A stretch of DNA of 64,000 bases from contig NZ_JAGTUT010000001.1 in NCBI RefSeq assembly GCF_025685605.1, forward strand, positions 3,596,001-3,660,000, written 5' to 3'. Each line of letters opens with the position of its first letter. Positions within the stretch are counted from its first letter, which is position 1. This document shows, one piece after another, positions 35,340 through 44,298 of this stretch. The stretch is from Granulicella arctica (GTDB lineage: Bacteria > Acidobacteriota > Terriglobia > Terriglobales > Acidobacteriaceae). The translations under genes were made by a program, and so were the position numbers. The notes under the pieces were generated by a model, which saw only the letters and a program-made list of their open reading frames with translations, was not told where the DNA came from and did not search any database.

Positions 35340-36292
35340 AACCTGCCTGTGCTTTTGCGCTGACGTTGGGGTTGGCAGCGACGATGCTGGGGCAGGCTCC
35401 GATTGAGCGTCGTGCGCCGCAGAGGTCGACGGAGCAGCCGGTGCAGACGCTTCACGTGGAGACGCGGCTGGTCAACGTTGCGCTGAATGTGGTGGATACG
35501 AAGGGTGCGCCGGTGGGCGGACTGCAGAAGGAAGATTTCGAACTGCTTGAGGATGGACATCTGCAGAAGCTTGCGGTGTTCGAGCGGGAGTCGACGACAC
35601 CGCTGTCGATTGTGCTGGCGATCGATGCAAGTGAGAGTGTGCTGCGCAACGAGCGGCTGGAGAAGGATGCGGCGAAGCACTTCGTGAAGGCGCTGCTGCG
35701 GACTCAGGACGAGTTGGACCTGATGGATTTTTCGGATACGGTGCGGGAGATTGTGCCGTTTACGAACGACCCGCGGCGCATCGAGGCCGGACTGAATGAG
35801 ATTCAGCGGGGCGATGCTACGGCGCTCTATGACGCGATCTACCTTGCAGGGCAGCGGCTGCAGAGTACGAGTGGAGCGAATGGACGGCGGCGGGTGATCG
35901 TGCTGATTACGGACGGCGGCGACACGGTGAAGGGCTCGCACTATACGCAGGCGCTGGAGCAGGCACAGCGGGCGGGGGCGATGGTGTTCTCGATCATCAT
36001 TATCCCGGTGTATGCGGATGCGGGACGGAATACTGGTGGGGAGCATGCGCTGATCCAGATCGCGAACGATACGGGTGGGAAATACTACTACGTGGAAGAT
36101 CCGAAAGACCTGGAGCCGGCGTTTCGCAAGATCTCGGATGACCTGCGGACGCAGTATCTGCTGGGCTACTACGCTCCGCCACGGGATAGTGAGAGCTCGT
36201 TCCGGACGATCAAGATTCGGATGAAGGACCCTGCGATGCAGCAGAAGGTGGATCTGCGGTATCGCACTGGATATTATGGCGACTCGAAGTAA
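35336..36292 (+). CDS. exported VWFA-related protein of the acidobacterial type
   Basis: A 318-residue protein with a signal peptide (ACAFALTLGLAATMLGQA). After a short beta region (VETRLVNVALNVVDTKGAPV, then GGLQKEDFELLEDG, about residues 42-70) comes a vWA domain with MIDAS motif AIDASES (about 100-106) and ITDGGDT (about 201-207), ending in QYLLGYYAPPRDSE and RTGYYG. These tail motifs are typical of the VWFA-related family expanded in Acidobacteria. Function unknown; surface protein binding is likely. It starts at a GTG that overlaps the moaE stop (GTGA), an unexpected operon link. The 188-bp inverted-repeat element begins seven bases after its stop. Confidence 0.82.
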   Translation: MKPACAFALTLGLAATMLGQAPIERRAPQRSTEQPVQTLHVETRLVNVALNVVDTKGAPVGGLQKEDFELLEDGHLQKLAVFERESTTPLSIVLAIDASESVLRNERLEKDAAKHFVKALLRTQDELDLMDFSDTVREIVPFTNDPRRIEAGLNEIQRGDATALYDAIYLAGQRLQSTSGANGRRRVIVLITDGGDTVKGSHYTQALEQAQRAGAMVFSIIIIPVYADAGRNTGGEHALIQIANDTGGKYYYVEDPKDLEPAFRKISDDLRTQYLLGYYAPPRDSESSFRTIKIRMKDPAMQQKVDLRYRTGYYGDSK

Positions 36293-36298
36293 GACAGA

Positions 36299-36486
36299 GG
36301 CTTAACACCGATCAGTGCGGATGACGCCGATTTGCTTGCAATCGCTTATGGGAAGGTGACCACGGAGATTGCGGAGCTACGCGGATCTTCGCGGATAAGG
36401 CCAGTACGGGTTTAAATCAAGGACTAAAGGCTAAGAGCTAAGGGGTGGTTTTGATCAGTGTCATCCGCACTGATCGGTGTTAAGCC
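36299..36486. repeat. 188-bp element with 27-bp perfect terminal inverted repeats
   Basis: Left arm 36299-36325 is the exact reverse complement of right arm 36460-36486. The 134-bp interior has no long ORF and contains repeated GCGGAT words (for example CGCGGATCTTCGCGGATAAGG in 36390-36411). It lies between the VWFA gene and suhB. It could fold into a very long hairpin in RNA or ssDNA and has the form of a MITE or a mobile palindromic repeat. I see no clear target-site duplication. Confidence 0.85.
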
Positions 36487-36549
36487 GCTTCATTTTCTCT
36501 GCGGCTGGGATGACGGTAGACTGGGGTTTGTAGAGTGAGGCTGGTCTCC

Positions 36550-37425
36550 ATGAAGAAGTTTGAGTTTGCACATATTGCTGAGGGTATTGCGCGTAAGGCT
36601 GGTAGCCTGCTGCGGGGCTTTTACGAAAAGGGTGTGGCGACTGAGTACAAGGGTGATGTGGACCTTGTGACGGAGGCGGATCGGGCCAGTGAGCAGTTGA
36701 TCAGCGAGCGCCTGAAGGCGGTCTTTCCTGAGCATGGGGTGTATGGGGAAGAGGGAACGCGGGATCGGCTTGAGGGTGAGTATCGGTGGTACATCGATCC
36801 GCTGGACGGGACGACGAACTTCGCGCACCAGTTTCCGGTGTTCTGTGTGTCGATGGGTCTGGAGCGGCGTGCGCCGGGGCTGGCTGCCGACCAGGACGGC
36901 GAGATGATTGCGGGCGTGATCTACGATCCGCTGCGGGATGAGATGTTTTCGGCGGAGCGGGGGCGGGGTGCATGGCTGAATGGGCGCAAGCTGAAGGTGT
37001 CGTCGACGAAGACGCTGGCGGAGTCGCTGACGGCGACGGGCTTTCCGAGCCAGAAGCGGCATAGCAGTCCGAATGTGCATTTTTACCAGCAGATTACGTT
37101 GCGATCTCATGGGGTAAGGCGAGCGGGTTCGGCGGCGCTTGACCTGGCGTATGTGGCTTGCGGGCGGCTGGATGGGTATTGGGAGTTCAAGCTGAATCCG
37201 TGGGATACGTCGGCTGGCGTGTTGCTGGTGGAGGAGGCGGGCGGCAGTGTGACGCATTTCGACGGCGGGAAGTTTACGCTGGACAGCCGCGAGGTGCTGG
37301 CGAGCAATGGTCTGATCAAGGGCGAGCTGGAGCATATCTTCAAGGAGATGTTTGCGGGGCGTAGCCTTGAGCCGATACCGACGCCAGCTGAGTTTGCTGC
37401 GCTTCGGGCGGCATCGCAGGGGTAG
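36550..37425 (+). CDS. suhB: inositol-1-monophosphatase family protein (SuhB-like)
   Basis: A 291-residue Mg-dependent sugar phosphatase. The metal-binding motifs are complete: GEEG (about residues 66-69), DPLDGTTNF (about 84-92) and, near the C-terminus, NPWDTSAGVLLVEEAGG (about 217-233) with the last Asp. It should hydrolyse inositol-1-phosphate or similar substrates; SuhB also helps ribosomal antitermination in E. coli, but this cannot be inferred here. ATG 36550 is preferred over a GTG at 36535. It stands alone, after the inverted-repeat element. Confidence 0.88.
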   Translation: MKKFEFAHIAEGIARKAGSLLRGFYEKGVATEYKGDVDLVTEADRASEQLISERLKAVFPEHGVYGEEGTRDRLEGEYRWYIDPLDGTTNFAHQFPVFCVSMGLERRAPGLAADQDGEMIAGVIYDPLRDEMFSAERGRGAWLNGRKLKVSSTKTLAESLTATGFPSQKRHSSPNVHFYQQITLRSHGVRRAGSAALDLAYVACGRLDGYWEFKLNPWDTSAGVLLVEEAGGSVTHFDGGKFTLDSREVLASNGLIKGELEHIFKEMFAGRSLEPIPTPAEFAALRAASQG

Positions 37426-37510
37426 AAGAAGTTCTGAAGGAATGTCCGGGACAGATGCTACCGTGTCGGATACACTCCTCCCACGTAGAGCAACTTATGG
37501 AGGCAGTACG

Positions 37511-38182
37511 ATGGCTTTTCCGAACGACGGGATTCAAGGGATTGATGTGTCTCATTACTAAGGCGTGGTCGAGTGGGCCTCGGTCGCCGCGGCTGGCAAA
37601 ACATTTGTGTACGCGAAGGCGACGGAGGGCGCGGGTAATACCGACCCATACTTCCATGACAACTGGAACGGGATCAAGCAGGCTGGACTGCTGCGCGGGG
37701 CATACCACTTCTTTCATGCGGATCAGGATGCTACGGCACAGGCAAATAACTTTGTGGCGACGCTGGCCAAGGTAAACGGGACGGCGCAGCTGAATCCGGG
37801 CGATCTGCCGGCGACGCTTGACCTTGAGATTACGTCGAGCCTTGCGCCACAGGCGATTCTGGAGGCGGCGAAGACGTGGCTGGGGATCGTTGGCGATGCT
37901 ACGGGGCGAACACCGATTCTGTATACCTATTCGAGCTTCTGGAACCAGACACTTGGGAATCCGAAGAGCATGACGGAGCACCTGTTGTGGGTGGCGCGGT
38001 ATACGAGCGCGGCGACCCCGGGCCCGGTAGGAGGATGGCCGAGCTGGACGTTGTGGCAGCATGCTTCCGCGGGCAGTGTCGATGGCATTGGCGGGAGTGT
38101 CGATCTGAATGTGTTCTGCGGCAGTGCTGACGATCTCAATAGCCTGGCTGGCATAGCGGCTGTTAGTCCGTCTGGATCGTAG
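37511..38182 (+). pseudogene. GH25 lysozyme gene broken by a single nonsense codon
   Basis: Reading from ATG 37511 gives a normal GH25 start, QGIDVSHY, then TAA at 37559-37561, and continues in the same frame with GVVEWASVAAAGKTFVYAKATEGAG. GH25 enzymes have the motif DVSHYQG here, so TAA replaces CAA (Gln) by one base change. The rest is intact: KATEG, the catalytic DLE in ATLDLEITS, and a C-terminal ARYTSA / WTLWQHA / VDLNVFCG. The intact protein would be about 223 residues, cutting the beta-1,4 link in peptidoglycan. A GTG at 37565 could express a 205-residue fragment lacking the first catalytic Asp. A sequencing error is possible. Confidence 0.85.
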
Positions 38183-38243
38183 GTACACGCGTCGTTCTGC
38201 GGACGGACGAAAACCAGAGGACATGGCACAATGGAACTACTGG

Positions 38244-38249
38244 TAGAAT
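38244..38249 (+). promoter_or_regulatory. extended -10 box for the ferredoxin gene
   Basis: TGGTAGAAT at 38241-38249 has an extended -10 form and would start transcription near 38256, about 28 bases before ATG 38284, leaving room for the AGGAG binding site. No good -35 box is seen. Confidence 0.4.
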
Positions 38250-38283
38250 CTGAGTCGCGGAACACATTTTAGGAGAACTGTTT

Positions 38284-38544
38284 ATGGCATATGTAATCGC
38301 AGAACCGTGTATTGGAACGAAGGACTCGGCGTGTGTGGACGCCTGCCCGGTCGACTGCATTCACCCGAAGAAGGATGAGAACGGCTACAGCGATGCCGTG
38401 CAGCTGTTTATCGATCCTGTTGAGTGCATCGACTGCGGCGCCTGCGTTCCGGTGTGCCCGGTGTCGGCGATCTATGCCGGGGATGATCTGCCCGAGAAGT
38501 GGGCGGAGTATTCGGAGAAGAACGCGACGCACTTCGGTCGCTAA
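38284..38544 (+). CDS. fdxA: 7Fe or 8Fe ferredoxin (FdxA type)
   Basis: An 86-residue electron carrier. The first cluster motif is C-x7-C-x3-C-x3-C (residues 9-25) and the second is C-x2-C-x2-C-x3-C-P (residues 44-55). The long spacing in the first motif is that of [3Fe-4S]/[4Fe-4S] ferredoxins of the Azotobacter FdI / Mycobacterium FdxA type. The C-terminal tail (LPEKWAEYSEKNATHFGR) is also shared with that group. AGGAG eight bases before ATG 38284 is an excellent binding site. It is followed by a terminator and is probably monocistronic. Confidence 0.9.
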   Translation: MAYVIAEPCIGTKDSACVDACPVDCIHPKKDENGYSDAVQLFIDPVECIDCGACVPVCPVSAIYAGDDLPEKWAEYSEKNATHFGR

Positions 38545-38568
38545 ATTCAACAGCAGTAGCTTTACAGG

Positions 38569-38601
38569 ACGCGCGGCCAATGAGGCTGCGCGTTTTGTTT
38601 T
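38569..38601 (+). terminator. intrinsic terminator after the ferredoxin gene
   Basis: A 10-bp stem (38569-38578 with 38584-38593, one G-T wobble), a 5-base loop and TTTGTTTT. It ends 16 bases before recO. Confidence 0.88.
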
Positions 38602-38616
38602 ACGCGGGTGCGCGGG

Positions 38617-39354
38617 ATGATGCAGCGACAGGGTGAGGCGATCGTTCTGCGGACCTGGCCCTTTCTAGAGGCCGATCTGCTGGTGAGCCTGTTTACGCGG
38701 GACCAGGGACGGGTGAAGGGCGTGGCGCGGCATGCGCTGCGGTCGCGGCGACGCTTTGGTGGAGCGCTTGAGCCGATGACGTATGTGCGGGCGACGTATG
38801 CGGAGAGACCGCGACAGGAGCTGGTGCGGCTGGATGCGTTCGAGATACTGTCTTCGCCGCTGGCACGACCGATCGACTATGCGCGGACGGCGGCGCTGCA
38901 GTTGATTGCGGAGGTGCTGGAGGAGGCGCTGCCGGAGCAGGCTCCTGAGGATGCGGTGTTCCGGCTGGCGCTGGCGGTGCTGGATGAGTTGCAGGTGGGT
39001 CGGGTGTGGATGCCGATTACGTACTTTGCGCTGTGGATGAATCGGCTGATGGGATGGATGCCCGCGCTGGGGCATTGCGTGGTGTGTGGGCTGGATCTGC
39101 GCGGCGGGACGGTCTGGCATGCACCGACGGTGGATGGGGTGACGTGCGAGGATGATCGGCGGAACGGGAGTGTGGCGCTTTCGGCGAACGCGGTGATGGA
39201 GGCGGACCGGATGTTTCGGGGGACGGTGCGGGGGCTGGCGGAGGAGGAGTGGCCAAAGGGCCGGGCGGCGGATCTGCGGCGGTTTGCTCTGGAGACGCTG
39301 GAGCGGCATCTGGAGCGACGGCTGGCGAGTGCGCGGGCGCTGGGGCGGCTTTAG
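38617..39354 (+). CDS. recO: DNA repair protein RecO
   Basis: A 245-residue recombination mediator that helps RecA load on gapped DNA with RecR. The N-terminal OB-fold reads GEAIVLRTWPFLEADLLVSLFTR (about residues 6-28) then GRVKGVARHALRS; the helical C-terminal part has one zinc-type pair, CVVC (about 155-158), but only a single Cys (GVTC) where many RecO proteins have a second pair, so zinc binding is probably lost. Start choice between the adjacent ATGs 38617 and 38620 and a GTG at 38608 is not settled. Its stop overlaps the convergent gene by four bases. Confidence 0.85.
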   Translation: MMQRQGEAIVLRTWPFLEADLLVSLFTRDQGRVKGVARHALRSRRRFGGALEPMTYVRATYAERPRQELVRLDAFEILSSPLARPIDYARTAALQLIAEVLEEALPEQAPEDAVFRLALAVLDELQVGRVWMPITYFALWMNRLMGWMPALGHCVVCGLDLRGGTVWHAPTVDGVTCEDDRRNGSVALSANAVMEADRMFRGTVRGLAEEEWPKGRAADLRRFALETLERHLERRLASARALGRL

Positions 39355-39866
39355 TCTTCCGGCTCTGGCAGGATGCTGACGATATCTGTGTCGTGAATGA
39401 GCTTGTTTATGACGGCTTTCATGCTCTCCGGATATTGATAGCGGACGGTGACGGTGAGGTCGTCCCGCTGAATGGTGCGCTGGTAGAGGATCATCCCTTT
39501 GCCTGCACCGCTGAGGACGAAGAACGTCGGCTTTAGCAGGCTGTAGCTGACGGTGTAACCATCACTCCTGGCCGCTTCGGTGGCATCCTTCATGGTCTCG
39601 GCGAGTGGGGTGGGCTTGCCATCGGGGTCGTTCGAGGCGAACTCACGCCAGACGGCTACGGTGCCTTTGGAGCCTGCGATTTTGAAGGTCTGGCCGTCGC
39701 GGCTGCCGGATTCGCCCTGCGGCTTGAGGAGCTTCACGGGATAACAGAAGGCGTAGCTGTAACGTGAGTTGTTGTAGCAGTCCTCGGCAGGTTTTGGCTT
39801 CTGAGCGAGGGAGCTGGCGGTCATGAGGCATAGGGTAAGAACGATCGACTGTCTCATCGCTCTCAT
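39351..39866 (-). CDS. exported protein of unknown function
   Basis: A 171-residue protein with a signal peptide ([18 protein letters not shown]). The mature chain begins [29 protein letters not shown], with two Cys about 13 residues apart that could form a disulphide, and continues as an alpha/beta domain ([38 protein letters not shown]). The overall pattern resembles small periplasmic domains that follow a substrate-like strand, but I recognise no family. An ATG nine bases later would also give a good signal peptide. The stop overlaps the recO stop region by four bases. Confidence 0.65.
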   Translation of the reverse strand: MRAMRQSIVLTLCLMTASSLAQKPKPAEDCYNNSRYSYAFCYPVKLLKPQGESGSRDGQTFKIAGSKGTVAVWREFASNDPDGKPTPLAETMKDATEAARSDGYTVSYSLLKPTFFVLSGAGKGMILYQRTIQRDDLTVTVRYQYPESMKAVINKLIHDTDIVSILPEPED

Positions 39867-39897
39867 CTTCTCATTCGGAGAGGTCGCCGGCACCGTT

Positions 39898-39903
39898 TAG
39901 AAT
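39898..39903 (+). promoter_or_regulatory. -10 box upstream of glyQ
   Basis: TAGAAT lies 28 bases before ATG 39932, giving a short leader of about 22 bases with AGAGAAAGAG as a weak binding site. No clear -35 box. Confidence 0.4.
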
Positions 39904-39931
39904 CGGTAGATCAGCGAAGAGAAAGAGATGC

Positions 39932-40882
39932 ATGTCCAGTAACGAGAAAAAACCAGCGCTTACCTTTCAAGAGCTTTTATTTACCCTGCAACGCTTCTGG
40001 GCGGATCGTGGGTGCGTCTTGCAGCAGCCGTATGACGTTGAGGTGGGTGCGGGAACGATGTCGCCGGATACGTTTCTGCGGGTGCTGGGGCCGAAGCCGG
40101 TGCGGATAGCGTATGCGCAGCCGTCGCGTCGGCCTGCGGATGGACGGTATGGGGAGAACCCGAACCGGCTGTTTCGGCATACGCAGTTCCAGGTGATTCT
40201 GAAGCCGCCACCGGTGCGGATTCAGGAGATGTATCTTGAGTCGCTGGAGGCGATCGGGATCGACCTGCGAGAGCACGATATCAAGTTCGAGGAAGACAAC
40301 TGGGAGTGGCCGGTTGGTGGTGCGTGGGGCGTGGGCTGGCAGGTGATGCTGGATGGGTTGGAGATTACGCAGTTTACCTATTTCCAGCAGTGCGGCGGGA
40401 TGGATCTCGACCCGATCTGCGGGGAGATTACGTATGGGCTGGAGCGGATTGCGGGGTTCCTGCAGGATGTGGATTCGATCTATGACATTGTCTGGGCGGT
40501 GGAACCGGATACGGGTAGGAAGGTGACGTATGGCGAGATGCGGCTGGCTGAGGAGGAGCAGTTCTCGGCGTACAGCTTTGATTATGCGGATGTGGGAAGG
40601 CTCTGGGAGCATTTGAATTCGTATGAGGCGGAGTGTCTTGCGCTGCTCGACAAGGCCAAGGGCTTTGAGGGCATGGAGGCGCTGGAACTGAAGCGCTTTC
40701 CGGTGCTGGGGGCGTATGAGCTGGCGCTGAAGTGTTCGCATATGTTCAATCTGCTGGATGCCCGGGGAGCGATCTCGGTGACGGAGCGGGTTGGGGTGAT
40801 GGCGCGGATTCGGACGCTGGTGGTTGGTGTGGCGAAGGCGTATGCGGCGCAGGGCGAGGCTCTGCGGACTGTGGCGGCTTAG
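39932..40882 (+). CDS. glyQ: glycyl-tRNA synthetase alpha chain
   Basis: The 316-residue catalytic subunit of the bacterial alpha2-beta2 glycyl-tRNA synthetase. It begins with [19 protein letters not shown] (about residues 9-27), has the diagnostic [26 protein letters not shown] split around residues 43-68, [19 protein letters not shown] and [15 protein letters not shown]. These are signature blocks of GlyQ class II active sites. glyS follows after 52 bases, as usual. Start supported by an A/G-rich site just upstream. Confidence 0.96.
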   Translation: MSSNEKKPALTFQELLFTLQRFWADRGCVLQQPYDVEVGAGTMSPDTFLRVLGPKPVRIAYAQPSRRPADGRYGENPNRLFRHTQFQVILKPPPVRIQEMYLESLEAIGIDLREHDIKFEEDNWEWPVGGAWGVGWQVMLDGLEITQFTYFQQCGGMDLDPICGEITYGLERIAGFLQDVDSIYDIVWAVEPDTGRKVTYGEMRLAEEEQFSAYSFDYADVGRLWEHLNSYEAECLALLDKAKGFEGMEALELKRFPVLGAYELALKCSHMFNLLDARGAISVTERVGVMARIRTLVVGVAKAYAAQGEALRTVAA

Positions 40883-40934
40883 CGGTTCTAAAGTGATGGA
40901 CAGGCCGCGTGTGAGCGGGGATTGAGTTGAGCTG

Positions 40935-43025
40935 ATGGCAGAGTTTTTATTTGAGATTGGGTTGGAAGAGATTCCTGCGCGGATGATTGCGGGGGCGCAG
41001 GCAGAGTTGGAGCGCCGGGTTGTGGCGCTGCTGGAGCGTGAACGGCTGGTGGCTGCTGGTGTGGCGCATCGGAGTTTCTCAACGCCGCGACGGCTCGCTG
41101 TCTGGGTTGGCGAGGTTGCGGAGCGGCAGGAGGATGCTGCCGAGGAGATGCTGGGACCTTCGGCGAAGATTGCGTTCAAGGACGGCGTGGCGACTCCGGC
41201 TGCGGTGGCGTTTGCGAAGAAGGCGGGCGTTGCGGTTGAGGCGTTGACGACGGTGACTACGCCCAAGGGCGAGTACCTCCGGGCGACGTCGGTGAGGGCG
41301 GGGCGTGGGGCTGCCGAGGTGATTGCGGGTGAGCTGCCGAAGGAGCTTGCGGGTATCTACTGGGCGAAGAATATGTACTGGCGGGCGGGGAAGCCAGAGA
41401 AGTTTGTACGGCCGGTGCGGTGGCTGGTGGCGCTGCTGGGGAGTGCGGTGGTGCCGGTGGAGTTCGCCGGGTATACGGCCTCGAATGTGACATATGGGCA
41501 TCGAGTGCTGTTTGGGGCGAGCGAGACTGTACTGGCTGCTCCTGGAGAGTATGAAGCGCAGTTGAAGGCGGCGTTTGTGATTGTGGATGTTGAGGCGCGG
41601 CGGCATACGATCCGCAAGGCGCTTGACCATGTGACGCGGACGGTGGAGGGGATTCGCTGGCGCGAGGACCACGCGCTGGTCGATTCGCTGACGCACCTGG
41701 TGGAGTGGGCTTCAGATGCTTCGGTGGTGCTTGGGGGTTTCGAGTCGGAGTATCTTGCGCTGCCCGAAGAGGTGCTGGTGACGGTGATGCGCGATCACCA
41801 GAAGTACTTTGCGCTGCAGGATAAGGCAGGCAAGCTGGCTCCGTATTTTCTTGCGGTGTTGAATACGCAGGCGGATGCTGCGGGGCTGGCGGTGATCCGA
41901 CATGGGAATGCGCGGGTGCTGCGGGCGCGGTTCAACGATGCGCGGTTCTTCTGGGAGTTCGATCAGCGGACGCCGCTGGTGGAGCGGGTGAAGCTGCTGG
42001 AGAACGTTACGTTCCAGAAAGATCTGGGGAGCTACGCGGCGAAGTCGGAGCGGGTGCGGCTTGTCTGCGAACGGCTGGGTGATGTTGTGGCGAACCATGG
42101 CTTCGCGGTGGATGCGGTGGCGCTTCGCGATGCCGCGCTGCTGGCCAAGACCGATCTGACGGCGGAGTTGGTGAAGGAATTTACCGAGCTACAGGGGCAG
42201 GTTGGTGGGCTGTATGCGCGGGCGCAGGGGCTTGGTGCGCAGACCGCAGATGCGATCTACGACCAGTATCGGCCGGAGTCGATGGAGGCTGCGATCGCTC
42301 GCACGCCTGAGGGACAGTTGCTGGCGATTGCGGATAAGGCGGATACGATTGCCGGGATGTTCGGGCTGGGTCTCGAGCCGACGGGCTCGAAGGATCCGTT
42401 TGCGTTGCGGCGAGCGGCGAACGGGATCGTGAAGACGCTTGCGGAGAGTGCTGTGCCGCTGAAGCTGAGTGAGGTTGCTGCGGCTGCTGGAGCGCCGGAG
42501 AAGGTGGCGGGGTTCTTTGGGGAGCGGCTGGAGTTCTATCTTCGCGAGGCGCGTGGGCAGGCTTACGACGTGGTGAAGGCGGTGCTCGCCGTGGGTTCGG
42601 ACGATGTGCGGGATGCTGTGGCGCGAGCTGAGGCGGTGACTGCGGTTCGTGGGTCGGCTGACTTTGCGGCAGTGTCGGCGGCGTTCAAGCGGATGAAGAA
42701 TATTCTTGCGCAGGCGGCTGAGAAGGGGATTGCTCCGGCTGCGAGCGTCGAGGCTGGATTGCTGACGGAGCCGACGGAGCAGGTGTTGGCGGAACGGTCG
42801 GCTGCGCTTGCGGGTCGTGTTGGTGCGTTGCGAGAGGCGGGGAGTTATGTCGCCGCGCTGGAAGCGATTGCTACGCTGCGGCCGCAGGTGGATGCGTTCT
42901 TCGAGGCGGTGATGGTGATGGCTCCGGATGAGGCTGTTCGGGCGAATCGTCTGGCGTTGCTGGCGCGGGTTCTTGGGGACTTTTCGGGGATTGCTGACTT
43001 TTCGGAGATTGTGGTGGCGGGGTAG
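40935..43025 (+). CDS. glyS: glycyl-tRNA synthetase beta chain
   Basis: The 696-residue beta subunit that binds and edits tRNA-Gly. EFLFEIGLEEIPARMI (about residues 3-18) is the universal GlyS opening; KNMYWRAGKPEKFVRPVRWLVALLG, VTVMRDHQKYFAL and ARFNDARFFWEFDQ are the conserved middle blocks; the C-terminal DALR-like tRNA-binding domain includes FKRMKNILAQA. Length is normal. It directly follows glyQ and no other gene is attached. Confidence 0.96.
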   Translation: MAEFLFEIGLEEIPARMIAGAQAELERRVVALLERERLVAAGVAHRSFSTPRRLAVWVGEVAERQEDAAEEMLGPSAKIAFKDGVATPAAVAFAKKAGVAVEALTTVTTPKGEYLRATSVRAGRGAAEVIAGELPKELAGIYWAKNMYWRAGKPEKFVRPVRWLVALLGSAVVPVEFAGYTASNVTYGHRVLFGASETVLAAPGEYEAQLKAAFVIVDVEARRHTIRKALDHVTRTVEGIRWREDHALVDSLTHLVEWASDASVVLGGFESEYLALPEEVLVTVMRDHQKYFALQDKAGKLAPYFLAVLNTQADAAGLAVIRHGNARVLRARFNDARFFWEFDQRTPLVERVKLLENVTFQKDLGSYAAKSERVRLVCERLGDVVANHGFAVDAVALRDAALLAKTDLTAELVKEFTELQGQVGGLYARAQGLGAQTADAIYDQYRPESMEAAIARTPEGQLLAIADKADTIAGMFGLGLEPTGSKDPFALRRAANGIVKTLAESAVPLKLSEVAAAAGAPEKVAGFFGERLEFYLREARGQAYDVVKAVLAVGSDDVRDAVARAEAVTAVRGSADFAAVSAAFKRMKNILAQAAEKGIAPAASVEAGLLTEPTEQVLAERSAALAGRVGALREAGSYVAALEAIATLRPQVDAFFEAVMVMAPDEAVRANRLALLARVLGDFSGIADFSEIVVAG

Positions 43026-43155
43026 CCAAGGCGCTTCGCCCACGTTCAAAGGTCCTAAAACGGCTCCCGGATTTTTCGGCGGCGGATTGTGTTGAATTAA
43101 CGATGCCGCGGCTCGTTTGCGGTAAAGTTAGCAACACACCCGAGGAGAACTGACT

Positions 43156-44118
43156 ATGCCCCTTCCGACCGATGAGAAGCTGCTTGCCCTGAGCAGTGAC
43201 CTGATTGCGCAGTTTGATACGTTGTTTGGCTTGCATCCTTCGTTTCGTCCGGCTCATGCGAAGGGGGTGATGCTGACGGGGACGTTTACGCCTTCGCCCG
43301 ATGCGGTTGCGCTGACGAATGCGCCGCATGTGATGCGCGCTTCGACTCCGGTTACGGTGCGGTTTTCAAGCTCGACCGGACTGCCGCTGATACCGGACAC
43401 CGATCCGAATGGGAATCCACGCGGGATGGCGATTCGGTTCCACCTTGCAGAGCATAGCCACACGGATATCGTGGCCCACTCGGCAGATGGATTTCCTACG
43501 CGGACGGGTGGCGAGTTTCTGGAGTTTCTGAAGGCGCTGGCGACGAGTGATCTGGCTGCTCCTTCTGATCCTGCTCATCCGAAGCCGGTTGAGATCTTTC
43601 TTGGGAGCCATCCTGCGGCGTTGGCGTTTGTGCAGATGCCGAAGCCGTTTCCGGAGAGCTTTGGGCGCGAGGCCTACTTTGGCGTGACGGCGATGCAGTT
43701 TATCAACGCCGATGGAGCGGCACGGCATGGGCGATACCGGATTGTTCCGGAGGCCGGTGTGGCTCATCTTGAAGATGCGGGATTGCCTGCGAAGGGGCCG
43801 AATTATCTCTTTGATGAGTTGACGGAGCGGCTTGCTGCGGGACCGATTGGATTCCGTGTGGCGGTGCAGTTGGCGAAGGATGGGGATGTGACGGACGACG
43901 CGACGATCCACTGGCCGGAGGATCGGACGGTGCTGGAGCTGGGGACGATCTCGCTGACGGCGTTCGTTGCGGATGAGGCGAAGGAGCAGCAGCAGATTAT
44001 CTTCGATCCGATCCCGCGGGTGGAGGGGATTGCGCCTTCGGATGATCCTTTGCTGGAGTTGCGGGCGGCGATTTATCTGATGAGTGGGCGGCGACGGCGG
44101 GCTGCGGTGAGGGAGTAG
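43156..44118 (+). CDS. catalase-fold heme protein (SrpA-like)
   Basis: A 320-residue single-domain catalase-related protein, shorter than true catalases (about 480). RPAHAKGVMLTGTFTPSPDA (about residues 35-54) holds the distal His; VTVRFSSSTGLP and GNPRGMAIRFHL are the conserved Arg-containing strands; the proximal Tyr lies near the C-terminus in LRAAIYLMSGRRRR. SrpA-type members may be peroxidases rather than catalases. There is no signal peptide. A good GAGGAG lies before ATG 43156. The long hairpin at 44134 probably ends the transcript. Confidence 0.78.
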   Translation: MPLPTDEKLLALSSDLIAQFDTLFGLHPSFRPAHAKGVMLTGTFTPSPDAVALTNAPHVMRASTPVTVRFSSSTGLPLIPDTDPNGNPRGMAIRFHLAEHSHTDIVAHSADGFPTRTGGEFLEFLKALATSDLAAPSDPAHPKPVEIFLGSHPAALAFVQMPKPFPESFGREAYFGVTAMQFINADGAARHGRYRIVPEAGVAHLEDAGLPAKGPNYLFDELTERLAAGPIGFRVAVQLAKDGDVTDDATIHWPEDRTVLELGTISLTAFVADEAKEQQQIIFDPIPRVEGIAPSDDPLLELRAAIYLMSGRRRRAAVRE

Positions 44119-44133
44119 TTCGGTTGCGTATGG

Positions 44134-44168
44134 CAGAGGAAGGGGCGTTTTGCGTTCCCATTCCTCTG
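44134..44168. terminator. hairpin after the catalase-like gene
   Basis: An 8-bp perfect outer stem (44134-44141 with 44161-44168) with further G-C pairs inside encloses a TTTT loop region. It begins 16 bases after the stop; there is no T tract. Confidence 0.5.
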
Positions 44169-44196
44169 TCGGGCTATGGCGCACCTTAAGGAAACC

Positions 44197-44226
44197 GAAG
44201 GTCCTTCGACTTCGCTCAGGATGACA
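44197..44226. repeat. dispersed repeat, copy 5
   Basis: GAAGGTCCTTCGACTTCGCT followed by CAGGATGACA, between the catalase-like gene and the minus-strand hypothetical. Its core is identical to copy 4 and in the same orientation. Confidence 0.85.
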
Positions 44227-44298
44227 GGTCCGGGGGCGCAAGAAGATGCGCGGTTGACGGAACAGCAGTGTGGAATCGAAGAGTTCAGCGCCGAGGTT

